Shown here in pieces: positions 18,656 to 28,907 of a stretch of DNA of 64,000 nucleotides. The DNA comes from Limnomonas spitsbergensis (lineage: Eukaryota > Chlorophyta > Chlorophyceae > Chlamydomonadales): the NCBI GenBank assembly GCA_037349105.1, contig JAYJMM010000030.1:62001-126000 (forward strand). The letters run 5' to 3'. Numbering within the stretch: the first letter of the stretch is position 1; every line of letters starts with the position of its first letter. The notes below the pieces were generated by a model that worked only from the letters and a program-made list of their open reading frames with translations, had not been told where the DNA came from and did no database searches. The translations under genes were made by a program, and so were the position numbers.

Positions 18656-20161
18656 ATACTGCGTCTGACCCGGCGACGCTACACCACCGTAATCGTAAAT
18701 GTTGAACGTCTGCGTAATGCTGAAGCCCTTGGCGTCCGTGCCTTTGACGACGAAATTGTAAGCCAATGGATTGACGCTGTTTCCGATGTTGTTGGTGGGA
18801 CTCTGTGGAGGGTTCGAGGAGAATGCTTGAATGTAGGCGTTTGGTCCTGGATTGTAAACGAATACATGCGCTCCATCGTAAGAGACTGACACGATCAAGA
18901 AGGACACACAATTCCCAAAATATTTGCTCATGAGCCATGAGGCTGACCCGTAGTAAGTCGTACCTCCCTGGTACCGTTTGGTCCCAAAGTCGGCATATGG
19001 AGTCGCCGCCTTAATGGTCGCATCTCGGTAATAATCTTCCGCAGATTTAGTGGCAGTGAATGCCGCGGACATGCTTTTGTTGGAATACCCCTGGACAGAG
19101 TTGGATGCGAACAGGTTCACGGAAGGCTTGGTCGTTTGCTCACATGCGCCCGTGATCTCGTACGTGCCACCGTTCAAGGCCCCCTGGTTGACCTGGCCGA
19201 TGAAGCCCGTGTAATTGATCAAGTTGACGTAGATGGCATTCGTCACGAGGAATCGCCATGTCACTAAGTATGTGGTTCCGCTGCTGTAAGTGAACGACGG
19301 ATCGTACGCTTCAATTGAGGGAATCGGGGCATCGGGTCTGGCGGGGGTATTGACGCTGAATGAGACGTCGGTGACGGCGTCTGTGTAATCCGGTACGCTG
19401 TTCAGAAGGCCTAAATTCACCGTTGCCGTCCCGTCAGGGTTGCATAACCCGTAAATCGTGCACGTGTTTCCCGAAAACGTGAGGGTGGGCTGATTTACGA
19501 AACCGGTGTAATTAAGATACAACGAGACGCTTGTGGTGCTGGTGAGAGCGAAGATCCAGGAAAGCGGATATGAAGAAGAGTTGTAGCTCGAGAAAATGGA
19601 CTGGGACACCAGGGCTGACGGTTTTGGGGCCGAGAGGAGTGGCAACACATTGAACACGATCGGGACGGTGGCGTAATTGCCAAAGGAGTTTAGGATTTTG
19701 AAGACTACAGTTTGGGCATTTGGGTCGACGTAAGACAAGTTTTTGATTTCGATGGTGCCCTGGGAAACGGATGTGAGGCTCGCCCCGGAGGGAAGAGACC
19801 CAGAGGAGATCGAATACGTGCACGCGCCGTTGTATGACGCGTTGTCGAGGAAGGCCGACAACGAGAAGGTCAACGCGGCGGGCGAGCTCGCCGACACGCG
19901 ACCAGAGAGGATGCCCCCGGCGGAAAGCTTGATCGCCGTGCCCAAGGTCGGAGACGCGAGATTCGTGAGGGCGTTTGTGGAAGGTGTCACGGCTGTCAGG
20001 CCCCTTAAAGCGTTCATGCTAATGGGTCCTCCCTTTGGGAGAAGGGGATGTAACCCAATGTACGAAAACAGGTCGTTCCGTACCAATCCAGGAAAAGAGA
20101 GTTTTAAATCGCCGATGGAAATGATTCCCGTGGCCGGGGAGACCGGTGTGACAGTCGTCAT
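18647..20161 (-). CDS. Beta-rich repeat protein, possibly virus-derived, C-terminus truncated
   Basis: 504 aa, Ser/Thr/Gly/Asn-rich and low in charge. The N-terminus has two phrases, ISIGDLKLSF and PISMNALRG, resembling the paired IS-x-x-x-L-R-G motifs at the N-termini of many virion-associated proteins of phages and large algal viruses. The rest looks like tandem Ig-like or cadherin-like domains: LNYTGFVNQPTLTFSG and LINYTGFIGQVNQG repeat about 110 residues apart. The final residues (TQYFP) are read from the family B solo right end, so the protein has probably lost its original C-terminus. A TA dinucleotide run directly precedes the ATG. The viral-origin idea rests on motif resemblance only. 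Confidence 0.6.
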   Translation of the reverse strand: MTTVTPVSPATGIISIGDLKLSFPGLVRNDLFSYIGLHPLLPKGGPISMNALRGLTAVTPSTNALTNLASPTLGTAIKLSAGGILSGRVSASSPAALTFSLSAFLDNASYNGACTYSISSGSLPSGASLTSVSQGTIEIKNLSYVDPNAQTVVFKILNSFGNYATVPIVFNVLPLLSAPKPSALVSQSIFSSYNSSSYPLSWIFALTSTTSVSLYLNYTGFVNQPTLTFSGNTCTIYGLCNPDGTATVNLGLLNSVPDYTDAVTDVSFSVNTPARPDAPIPSIEAYDPSFTYSSGTTYLVTWRFLVTNAIYVNLINYTGFIGQVNQGALNGGTYEITGACEQTTKPSVNLFASNSVQGYSNKSMSAAFTATKSAEDYYRDATIKAATPYADFGTKRYQGGTTYYGSASWLMSKYFGNCVSFLIVSVSYDGAHVFVYNPGPNAYIQAFSSNPPQSPTNNIGNSVNPLAYNFVVKGTDAKGFSITQTFNIYDYGGVASPGQTQYFP

Positions 20162-20427
20162 ATATATATATATATGTTCTTGTCACCATATTATCCTGAA
20201 TTCCAACCGGTTGAATTCGTATTTTCTAAATTAAAAAAGAAATTTCGTAATCAATACCCGTGGTCTAATGGAGTTGAAGAGGCCGTAGAGAAAGCAGCAG
20301 CCACGATTACATCCGAGGACATCAGGGCATTCTTCAAACACACTTACGACAACATTGACAAATACATACATGTTGACCAAAAACCATGATGGAACCGCTG
20401 TTCTTTTCTATGTCAGGTTCGAGTGTA
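20160..20427 (+). mobile_element. (TA)n run plus truncated family D end with transposase C-terminus
   Basis: After the TA run, 20174-20389 reads as the last part of the family D transposase (FLSPYXPEFQPVEFVFSKLK onwards), followed by the family D terminal repeat, whose outer end is at 20425 with TA at 20426-20427. The 5' part of the gene is missing. Confidence 0.85.
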
Positions 20428-20433
20428 GGATAT

Positions 20434-20770
20434 TATTTACAGTGCATATAGCTATCAAAACGTGTTCTCCAATCAAGTAAAAACTAAGAATGGTCTACAG
20501 ACTTATTCGATTCTTCATCACATAATTTCTTGAACGTCATTCTTGCAAGCGCAAGGAGCCAAAATGATTTATAATGACAGACAAGCCCATCCGCTCGATT
20601 TCGTATCCGTTTCCAACGTTTGATCATCCCAAAGAAATGTTCGATGTATATCCTGTTCTTGAACATTGCCTTGTCTTTTGTTCCAATCTGCTGAGGATTC
20701 TTCTCGTTTGACTTTGCTTCAGCGACTAAACGTATTTTTCTTTCAAGAAAAAGCGACTTTGCAATTTTTT
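20434..20770 (-). pseudogene. IS5/PIF-Harbinger-like transposase fragment
   Basis: The minus-strand frame encodes RIYIEHFFGMIKRWKRIRNR and then LLALARMTFKKL. This matches the C-terminal helix of DDE transposases of the IS5 or PIF-Harbinger type, where a conserved Glu precedes FGxxKxR. The upstream part (catalytic Asp residues) is absent and the frame runs into LRR-upstream sequence at 20771. A second copy lies at 30690-30968. Confidence 0.65.
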
Positions 20771-21395
20771 GGAACTGAGGCTGCACTGTTTGTGCTGTTG
20801 AACCCATCTGTCATGTAAACAGGGATCGGTTTTCAAAATACATCTCAAGCTTACCGTACCCACCCGTGGTCAAGTTCGAGTGTAGGGAGGGTTCTTCGGA
20901 TGTGACACCCGGAGTATTGAAACATGCCGTACATGATTCCAGATGAGATGAGATGTGACGATCCCAGGTGCCGTACATGAGATGAGATGTGACGATTCGG
21001 GACGCGTTTCAAGCAAAATTGGAAAACGGCGACTTGTTTTGTGCGCATTATCAACGACGCAGTCAAATGAAAAGCGATTACGAAATATTGCACCGTACGG
21101 TCATCAGCTCCTCCATTGGTGAGACTATCGGACGATTGCATGGCTGTTGCTCCGTAAGGCGGCGAAAATGCTTTCTTACTTGTCATGTTTGGCTGGCATC
21201 TGTAGGTCGCGCGGTCTTTCTGCGCCAATGCCAGATCTAGACATCGAGAGCTGGGATTGAGAGTGGGTGACACAGGTGAGATGAGATGAGTTTGCACGCA
21301 GTTCAATGCAGTTTGCATGCAGTTCAATGAAATGTGGGATTGTAGGCATCAACCATCCTACTGTACCTGTATGCAACAGCACCTCACCATATATA

Positions 21396-23189
21396 ATGGC
21401 GCAAGAGCCGGCGGAGAGGGGCACCAGGTTCTTGGAACTCCATCCCGACATCCTGACTGCAATCGCTGCTTACCTCGAGAGACCACAGCTCAGCCGTTGC
21501 TTGACCTGCAGAATGTTCATGAAATATTTCAACCCAGCCATCTCTTTCAGCCACCAGTGGAAGCCACCAACACCGGGACCATCTCGACTCCCCGAAGCCA
21601 TGATCACCCTCTGCAAAGGAAATCTCAGACAAATCAACTTCGAAAGGGCAAATCTTGTGGCAGACTTGAGCCCTCTGTCTTCGTGCACGGCCTTGATGAA
21701 GCTGAAATGCAACCATACCGCCGTGAGGGACTTGAGCCCTTTGATGGCGTGCACTGCCCTGCTGGAGCTCGATTGTTCATGGACCGCCGTGACAGACCTG
21801 AGCCCTCTTGCGGCATGCACGGCCCTGCGGGGGCTGGACTGTCACAGGACCGCCGTGACAGACCTGAGCCCTCTGTCGGCGTGCACGGCCCTGCAGGAGC
21901 TGGACTGCGCATCGACCGCCGTGGTAGACCTGAGCCCTCTGTCGGCGTGCACGGCCCTGCAGGAGCTGGACTGCGCATCGACCGCCGTGGTAGACCTGGG
22001 CCCTCTGTCGGCGTGCACGGCCCTGCAGGAGCTGGACTGCGCATCGACCGCCGTGGTAGACCTGGGCCCTCTGTCGGCGTGCATGGCCCTGCAGGAGCTG
22101 GACTGCGCATCGACCGCCGTGGTAGACCTGAGCCCTCTGTCGGCATGCACGGCCCTGACGGAGCTGAACTGCGGATTTACCGCCGTGACAGACTTGAAGC
22201 CTCTGGTGGCATGCACGGCCCTGGCGAAGCTGGACTGCAGTCGTACCGCCGTGATAGACTTGAAGCCTCTGGTGGCATGCACGGCCCTGACGGAGCTGAA
22301 CTGCAGTCGTACCGCCGTGGAAAATCTGGCGGCAATCACGGTCCTGGAGAAGCTGAACTGCAGCTATACCGCCGTGGCAGACCTGAGCCCTCTGGAGGCA
22401 TGCACGGCCCTGACGGAGCTGAACTGCGTCGAGACCATTGTGACAGACCTTAGACCTCTTGCGGCATGCACGACCCTGACGGATCTGGACTGCAGCATTA
22501 CCGATGTGGCAGACCTGGGTCCTCTAACGGCATGCGTGGCCTTGAGGAGGCTGGAATTCTGTCGTACCTTCGTGGCAGACCTGGGTCCTCTGTCGGCATT
22601 AACGACCCTGTGGGTGGTGGACTGTAACATGACCGCCGTGACAGACCTGGGCCCTCTTGCGGCGTGCAAGGCCCTAGGCAATCTGAACTGCTGGGGGACC
22701 GCCGTGGCAGACCTGAGCCCTCTGGAGGCATGCACGGACCTGACGATCCTGGACTGCAGCGAGACCGCAGTGACAGACCTAAGACCTCTTGCGGCGTGCA
22801 CGGCCCTGTGGAACCTGGACTGCAGGCATACCGCCGTGGCAGACCTGAGCCCTCTGGAGGCATGCACGGCCCTGACGAACCTGGACTGCAGCAAGACCGC
22901 AGTGACAGACCTGTGCCCTCTTGCGGCGTGCACTGCCCTGTGCGACCTGAATTGCAGCGATACCGCCGTGACAGACCTGGGCCCTCTTGCGGCTTGCACG
23001 GCCCTACGCAACCTGGACATCCGTCATACCGCCGTGACAGACATGAGTCCGCTGGTGTCGTGCACGGCCCTACGCAACCTGGACATCCGTCATACCGCCG
23101 TGACAGACATGAGTCCGCTGGTGTCGTGCATGGCCCTAGGGGTTTTGGGTTTAGGGGTTAGGCCACTCTCCGCTTCTACCAGCGGATGA
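21396..23189 (+). CDS. F-box and leucine-rich-repeat protein 3
   Basis: About 597 aa from the ATG at 21396 (MAQEPAERGTRF). Close paralogue of the gene at 16725-18440, sharing roughly 600 bp of upstream DNA. The F-box-like segment is nearly unchanged. About 22 LRR units of 23 aa follow, and the block at 21880-22140 contains five almost identical 69-bp units ending LQELDCASTAVVDLSP that the paralogue lacks. The final unit is duplicated (NLDIRHTAVTDMSPLVSC twice). The end again reads from telomere-like sequence, then GVRPLSASTSG. Likely an SCF-type substrate receptor. Confidence 0.83.
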   Translation: MAQEPAERGTRFLELHPDILTAIAAYLERPQLSRCLTCRMFMKYFNPAISFSHQWKPPTPGPSRLPEAMITLCKGNLRQINFERANLVADLSPLSSCTALMKLKCNHTAVRDLSPLMACTALLELDCSWTAVTDLSPLAACTALRGLDCHRTAVTDLSPLSACTALQELDCASTAVVDLSPLSACTALQELDCASTAVVDLGPLSACTALQELDCASTAVVDLGPLSACMALQELDCASTAVVDLSPLSACTALTELNCGFTAVTDLKPLVACTALAKLDCSRTAVIDLKPLVACTALTELNCSRTAVENLAAITVLEKLNCSYTAVADLSPLEACTALTELNCVETIVTDLRPLAACTTLTDLDCSITDVADLGPLTACVALRRLEFCRTFVADLGPLSALTTLWVVDCNMTAVTDLGPLAACKALGNLNCWGTAVADLSPLEACTDLTILDCSETAVTDLRPLAACTALWNLDCRHTAVADLSPLEACTALTNLDCSKTAVTDLCPLAACTALCDLNCSDTAVTDLGPLAACTALRNLDIRHTAVTDMSPLVSCTALRNLDIRHTAVTDMSPLVSCMALGVLGLGVRPLSASTSG

Positions 23190-23332
23190 GGCGCGAAAAG
23201 CGCATGACCCAAATTGTACGAATGAACAATATATATATATATATGTAACCAAACCTGGCAGATAGATCAATTCGATGAAACTCCTTTTGTAGTCACCCCA
23301 TAGAACCGGTGTGATAGGAGATACTGTTTATA

Positions 23333-23372
<40 letters not shown>

Positions 23373-23375
23373 CAT
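23190..23375. repeat. AT microsatellites with short family C and B end scraps
   Basis: TA runs occur at about 23228-23245 and 23322-23370. Between them, CCAAACCTGGCAGA (about 23250) resembles the inner part of the family C right end, and GTCACCCCATAGAACC (about 23291) is the family B left end. Nothing codes here. Confidence 0.8.
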
Positions 23376-23387
23376 TACCAGAAGGAA

Positions 23388-23990
23388 ATGCCAAAAGTGT
23401 TCCCCAACGATCGAAAATTATCAGCCAAGATGGTGTACGAACATGTGCAAAGCATTCGAAAGACAGCAGCCATTCTTGGTGTCAGCAAATCATCAGTGCA
23501 ACGATGGGTAGCAGCAACATCGCTCAACACCAACCCATTGGTTGTTGAGGTCAAAATGCATCGGAAGACTAAAATGATGTCTATTTTGGAGATTGTAGAA
23601 ACAAGTTTAAAAACAGACCCATTTCTGACCTGTAAGAAACTGAAGGCAATAATTGCGGAAAAGTTGGATGGAATGGTTGTGTCCAAGGAACTTGTGAGGC
23701 TGTCAATCGTACAACTGGCTGACACTCGTAAAAAAGGCTAGGTTCTACGGTCTTGCAAAAAAATGCACTCAAATTGAATCAGACATTTTTGGGTGCAACA
23801 AGGGCGTGCCTTTTTTTCGATCGATGAGACAGGGTTTGGGAGGTTCTCGTACAACCGGGCGTACGGGTACGCGAAGATTGGCGCTCCGTTGTTTGTCCGA
23901 AAAGAGAAACCGAGAATGACCTCAATATCTGTCGTTGCGTGTGCTTCCAAAGACGCACGGACGGGCGGGGTTCAAGTCGATCAAAGGAGG
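23388..23990 (+). pseudogene. Frameshifted family B transposase
   Basis: It aligns with the first two thirds of the intact family B transposase (12425-13030). An extra A in the run after TRK (about 23733), further A-run changes and a deletion around 23790 break the frame. The SIDETGF motif survives in a later frame. The gene ends abruptly near 23990, before the second catalytic Asp. Confidence 0.9.
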
Positions 23991-24224
23991 TGTGGAATGG
24001 TTGTGGAATGGAATGGTTGTGTCCATGGAACTTGTGAGGAAACGTTTGGCAAGGAGGGTGAGAAGTACAGCCGGGAGTTGTACACGGTTGAGGGAAGGAA
24101 AGGGTATTCGTTTGAGCTTCAGCATGAAAACGGGGAGAGGCTCGCCAGGTTGTACATGGCCCGAGACCTCATGAAGATTGATGACGTGAGCGAGCGCATC
24201 CCACCTGAGGTTGCTGAGTGGTGA
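23991..24224 (+). other. Orphan coding-like fragment of unknown origin
   Basis: The frame ending at 24224 reads EETFGKEGEKYSREL, then GYSFELQHENGERLARLYMA and RIPPEVAEW-stop. Composition and codon choice look protein-coding, and it matches nothing else in the window. It is joined at its 5' end to family B transposase sequence through a duplicated GAATGG phrase. It may be the last exon of an unrelated gene captured by rearrangement. Confidence 0.4.
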
Positions 24225-24646
24225 TGCCAGGTGCCGTACATGAGATGAGATGTGACGATTCGGGACGCGTTTCAAGCAAAATTGGAAAACGGCGACTTGT
24301 TTTGTGCGCTCCAAGTCCCACGACGCAGTCAAATGAAAAGCGATTACGAAATATTGCACCGTACGGTCACCAGCTCCTCCATTGGTGAGACTATATTGCC
24401 TGAACAATATATGGGCTGTTGTTCCGTAAGGCGGCGAAAATGCTTTCTTACTTGTCATGTTTGGCTGGCAGGTCGCGCGGTCTTTCTGCGCCAATGCCAG
24501 ATCTAGACATCGAGAGCTGGGATTGAGTTGAGAATATATATAGGCTACACAGGTGAGATGAGATGAGTTTGCACGCAGTTCAATGAAATGTGGGATTGTA
24601 GGCATCAACCATCCTACTGTACCTGTATGCAGCAGCACCTCACCAT

Positions 24647-25630
24647 ATGGCGCAAGAGCCGGCGGAGAGGGGCACCAGGTTCTTGGAACTCCATCCCGAC
24701 ATCCTGACTGCAATCGCTGCTTACCTCGAGAGACCACAGCTCAGCCGTTGCTTGACCTGCAGAATGTTCATGAAATATTTCAACCCAGCCATCTCCTACA
24801 GCCACCAGTCCACACCGGGCCCATCTCGACTCCCCGAAGCCTTGATCACCCTCTGCAAAGGAAATCTCAGACAAATCAACTTCGAAAGGGCGAGTCTCGT
24901 GGCAGACTTGAGCCCTCTGTCTTCGTGCACGGCCTTGATGAAGCTGAAATGCAACCATACCGCCGTGAGGGACTTGAGCCCTTTGATGGCGTGCACTGCC
25001 CTGCTGGAGCTCGATTGTTCAGAGACCGCCGTGGCAGACTTGAGACCTCTGTCGGCGTGCACGGCCCTGCGGGAGCTGAACTGCAGCGAGACCGCCGTGG
25101 CAGACCTGAGCCCTCTGGAGGCGTGCACGGCCCTGCAGAAGCTGAACTGCGCATCGACCGCCGTGGTAAACCTGTGCCCTCTGTCGGCGTGCACGGCCCT
25201 GCAGGAGCTGGACTGCGAATTCGCCGACGTGACAGACTTGAAGCCTCTGGTGGCATGCAAGGCCCTGGCGAAGCTGGGCTGCATGCATACCGCCGTGACA
25301 GACTTGAAGCCTCTGGTGGCATGCACGGCCCTGACGGAGCTGGACTGCAGTGGTACTTCCGTGGCAAATCTGGCGGCATTCACGGCCCTGGAGAAGCTGG
25401 ACTGCAGCTATACCGCCGTGGCAGACCTGAGCCCTCTGGAGGCATTCACGGCCCTGCGGGAGCTGTACTGCATCAGGACCGACGTGACAGACCTGGGACC
25501 TCTGGTGGCATGCACGGCCCTGACGGAGCTGGACTGCAGCGATACCGCCGTGGCAGTCCTGAGACCTCTGGCGGCATGCACGGCCCTGCGGGAGCTGTAC
25601 TGCAGCGATACCGCCGTGGCAGACCTGAGA
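24647..25630 (+). pseudogene. F-box/LRR gene 4, 5' part, cut by a transposon
   Basis: It starts MAQEPAERGTRFLEL with the F-box-like segment and continues with about 12 LRR units. After ADLR the frame runs into family C transposase sequence (FPRALS...). LRR coding resumes at 28908. The spacer between the conserved upstream block and the ATG has lost the TATATA stretch present in the two paralogues. The original left junction of the transposon is missing, so part of the LRR region was deleted with it. Confidence 0.85.
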
Positions 25631-25631
25631 C

Positions 25632-26056
25632 ATTTCCCAAGGGCTCTGTCCTACTCATGGACAACCATAGCATGCACGGCACCGAAGCAGTGCAAGTGGC
25701 AATGGTGGTCAAAGGATACCATGTCTTGTACACGCCTCCTTACAGCCCAGAGTTCAACCCGATCGAAATGGTGTTTGGGACCATCAAGTCGGAATACTAC
25801 TCAATACGGTATAATCGTGACTTTGTGTCCGTCGAGAAGGCATTGGAGGACATGATTGTGAAACATGGGACACCTCAAAAACTGCGAAACTACATTCGGC
25901 ACGTGACCGACCTTGTGGGAACGCTCTATCAAAAAGCTCAAATTATAGAAGGGCTCGAGGATGCAGCTACCCCACATCCGACTCACTGCATCAACCAACG
26001 ATGGAACGGTCATAATTCCAGACTACAAACAAATCCATCGCAAACAATTACATAAG
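25632..26056 (+). pseudogene. Family C transposase, C-terminal remnant
   Basis: It encodes the second catalytic Asp (LLMDNHSMH) and the NPIE Glu motif, through to the normal stop. The DNA-binding domain and first Asp are missing, so the product cannot be a working transposase. Confidence 0.9.
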
Positions 26057-26134
26057 GATGTTTCAACATACCCAAAACAAGGACGTTCTTATGCCCACAA
26101 ACCAATACTTGACCATCGTCACCCAACCGATCAC

Positions 26135-28798
26135 ATGACCAGGGGGCAACGAGCCTACACTGTTACAAAATCCGACCTCGTCTCTCGTCTCAGAGCCTCT
26201 GGATTGTACCCTTCCGAGTTCGAGGTCACTGAAAAAGCATCCCTACCCCAGCTCCTAGGACACGCCGTGCACTACAACTTGATCACATCTGCCGAGGTCG
26301 AGGAGACAGCGCCGAGGGGCGAGACAACTCTGCCATGCTACCTGCACTCTTTCATCACGAACCGCGCGGACCAAGAACGCATCGATCGCTACGTACAAGT
26401 TTCTTCGGATGCCTCGCTGCGGGGAGCGAGGATATTGAATCTCCTGGCGCAAAAAATCTGCGGACCCCGTCTCGTCGGCGCTCGGGTCTCCGGGTATGAC
26501 GTCCCTGTTTTCCGCCCTCGTTTCGAGGACGGCCCCGACCTCGCAGCCATGCGTCAGTTCGTCTCGTTGTGGGACTACAATCACGGCATCGAGGACTCGA
26601 CCCTGAAGCACGCATTCATGCCCGAGCGATGGGGTGCTTCTGCAATGCAATCCGTTCAAGAGGTCGTCTCCGAGAGCGCCCCCCTTCTTCCTCGTGCGCC
26701 AGAGGGATGGAGGAGCGTCATGCTCCGGGACGGCGTGTCGGCGTGGGACAACGCTTTCAACCGAATGATGACGCGCTACTTCGGGAACGTCAAGGTCCAG
26801 GCGATGAAGGGGGTCCAGAAGGCGGCGGCGTCCTATCTATGGGTCGTCCCGCTCCTGGACTCACGAGGGAGGAACAACTTGATCGAGTCGGTCACCAAGA
26901 AGCCCCGCCCGACCATCGCCCACGACGAGGACTGGGAGATGGCGATGGCGCTGCGGATCCCGCTGGTCAATTCGGCCTCTGTGTACGCGCCCAAGGACGC
27001 TCCTTGGAGCAAGGACGTCTTCCTCATCCACCTGTTCCTGACCCGATTCGGCGTTCGAGAGCGCTCTTACCTGCCGATCGTGGGCCCTGGCCGACACTAC
27101 ACCTACGTCGACAGCAAGATCGCGGCCGGGTTGTTTCCGGTGGCTGCCGAGCGCATGGCGACCTTCGAAAGGCAGGTCCGGAGCTACAAGAGCTTCACCC
27201 AAAGCTCAAAGCCGGAGGAGGTTGCGAGGGACACGAGCGAGACGAGCGAGCATCGAGACAAGCGAGCGAAGAAGAAGGTCACTGCAAAGAGGAAGAGGGA
27301 CGATGGACCGCCGCAAGAGACCCCGCCCGCGACTCCTACACTCGGAGAGCTCATGGACATGACCCCCCAGGCTTTCAACGCCCGTCGGAGAGCATTGATC
27401 CGGGCCGTCCGTGAGAAGAACAAGACCAAGGCCAAATCCAAGGCGTTTCTCTCCCCCAAGCAGCGCTCCCGCTTCGTGAGGGCGGCCAAGCATCGTGCCC
27501 GGAACGGGTGCGGCAAGATGAACGTCAACACTCGGTTCGACTCCTTCGAGACGGACACGGTCGGCATCCGCCTGATCCTGAAGACCGTGAAGAAGGATTT
27601 CGAGAGGTTCATCATCCCGATCACTCAGCACGTCAGCGCGAAGATCGACACCACGGCGAAGAAGCTGCAGCCCCGGACGCACAAGATCAGCAAGAAACAG
27701 GCCCAAATCAACTCCATGAACGCAGAGATCGCTCAGCCGGAGGACCCGTCGTTGAGAGGTTGCATCGGCGTGGGGATAGACGAGGGAAGGGCAAAGTTCT
27801 TTGTGGCGGCCGTGTCAAAGCGCAGGGGAGCGATGAAGATGAGTGGAGAGAGCGAGAAGTTGCGTAAGGCGGTGCAAGTCGAACGAAACCGGAAGCGCAA
27901 CGATGCGATCCGGGGGAAGAACGAAGCGATCGAGAGGAGGAATCGCGACTCTTTGCCAGGTACCGTTCCAACTCCGCTCTTGGTCGAGAGAAGACTACCC
28001 ACCGAAGATCCAGACGCCTCCGACTCGGATGAAGTCTTCGTGTCCGTGGTCCTGACAAGGAACAAGTACAACGCGGTCACCAAGCTCAAGATCCGCAGGA
28101 AGTGGGAGAAGAGGAGGGTTGACGCGTCGCTCGGACTCAAGGAGGCGTACGCGGCCATGTCTCTGGGCAGCTTGCGCTCGTGCGACCCTGATTCGTGGGA
28201 GAGGTACTCGATCGCCGAGAATCAGAACATGCTGGTTTTGCGAGCCGACTACTTCGGAGACAAGGAGCGCGAGCTGTGGAGGATGATCGCGTTCCGCAAG
28301 AAGAAGTCTTGCCTTGATCGAGCTGTCGGCGGCTTGGTTGCGTTGGCGACCCGAGGCGAACCCATTGGTCGCCCCCTAGTCATCGGAATCGGGGACGCCG
28401 CGTTCCCGCCGAACGGCCCGAGGGGGGAGATCGCGGTCCCCACGTCCAAGCTCGCTACCGCTTACAAGAGAGCATTCGACCGGGAGAGGAGGAAGGGACG
28501 CAGGGTGGCGGTGTTTCCAATCAGCGAGAGTTACACCACCAAGGCGTGCTGCGACTGCGGGATGGCTACCGAGGGACCGTTCGTGAAGAGGAGATGGAAA
28601 ACAAGAGACGGGTTGGAACAGACTGCGAATGGGCGGTCCTGTCGCTTACGATGCTGCACGACGTGCTCACCCATCGGCAAGCTCCGGGATCGGGACGTTC
28701 AAGCAGCCAGGAACATGTTCTGGGCGACGATGGCACTAGTTGACGGGGTAGATAGGCCTGCTTACCTTTGCAAGGCGGCTCACCACCCTCCATCTTGA
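26135..28798 (+). CDS. Fanzor (TnpB-like RuvC nuclease), family C, copy 1
   Basis: 887 aa from the ATG at 26135. The frame is open from 25961, but MTRGQRAYTVTKSDL aligns with other Fanzor N-termini. RuvC-I: VGIDEGRAK. RuvC-II region: IGIGDAAF then RGEIAVPT. The zinc ribbon is complete, with CCDCG followed by CRLRCCTTC. RuvC-III: RDRDVQAARNM. It differs from copy 2 (37932-40595) at only about eight residues, none in these motifs. It remains intact although its partner transposase is truncated, so it either duplicated very recently or is maintained. Confidence 0.9.
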   Translation: MTRGQRAYTVTKSDLVSRLRASGLYPSEFEVTEKASLPQLLGHAVHYNLITSAEVEETAPRGETTLPCYLHSFITNRADQERIDRYVQVSSDASLRGARILNLLAQKICGPRLVGARVSGYDVPVFRPRFEDGPDLAAMRQFVSLWDYNHGIEDSTLKHAFMPERWGASAMQSVQEVVSESAPLLPRAPEGWRSVMLRDGVSAWDNAFNRMMTRYFGNVKVQAMKGVQKAAASYLWVVPLLDSRGRNNLIESVTKKPRPTIAHDEDWEMAMALRIPLVNSASVYAPKDAPWSKDVFLIHLFLTRFGVRERSYLPIVGPGRHYTYVDSKIAAGLFPVAAERMATFERQVRSYKSFTQSSKPEEVARDTSETSEHRDKRAKKKVTAKRKRDDGPPQETPPATPTLGELMDMTPQAFNARRRALIRAVREKNKTKAKSKAFLSPKQRSRFVRAAKHRARNGCGKMNVNTRFDSFETDTVGIRLILKTVKKDFERFIIPITQHVSAKIDTTAKKLQPRTHKISKKQAQINSMNAEIAQPEDPSLRGCIGVGIDEGRAKFFVAAVSKRRGAMKMSGESEKLRKAVQVERNRKRNDAIRGKNEAIERRNRDSLPGTVPTPLLVERRLPTEDPDASDSDEVFVSVVLTRNKYNAVTKLKIRRKWEKRRVDASLGLKEAYAAMSLGSLRSCDPDSWERYSIAENQNMLVLRADYFGDKERELWRMIAFRKKKSCLDRAVGGLVALATRGEPIGRPLVIGIGDAAFPPNGPRGEIAVPTSKLATAYKRAFDRERRKGRRVAVFPISESYTTKACCDCGMATEGPFVKRRWKTRDGLEQTANGRSCRLRCCTTCSPIGKLRDRDVQAARNMFWATMALVDGVDRPAYLCKAAHHPPS

Positions 28799-28907
28799 CA
28801 GTGAATCATGTTTGAACCATCCCAACGGTTGATTTTCAGCCGCATGCCTTTTACGGCTAAACGAGAATACGCATTGCCAGCTGTTTCACCCTAACCTGGC
28901 AGAGGTG

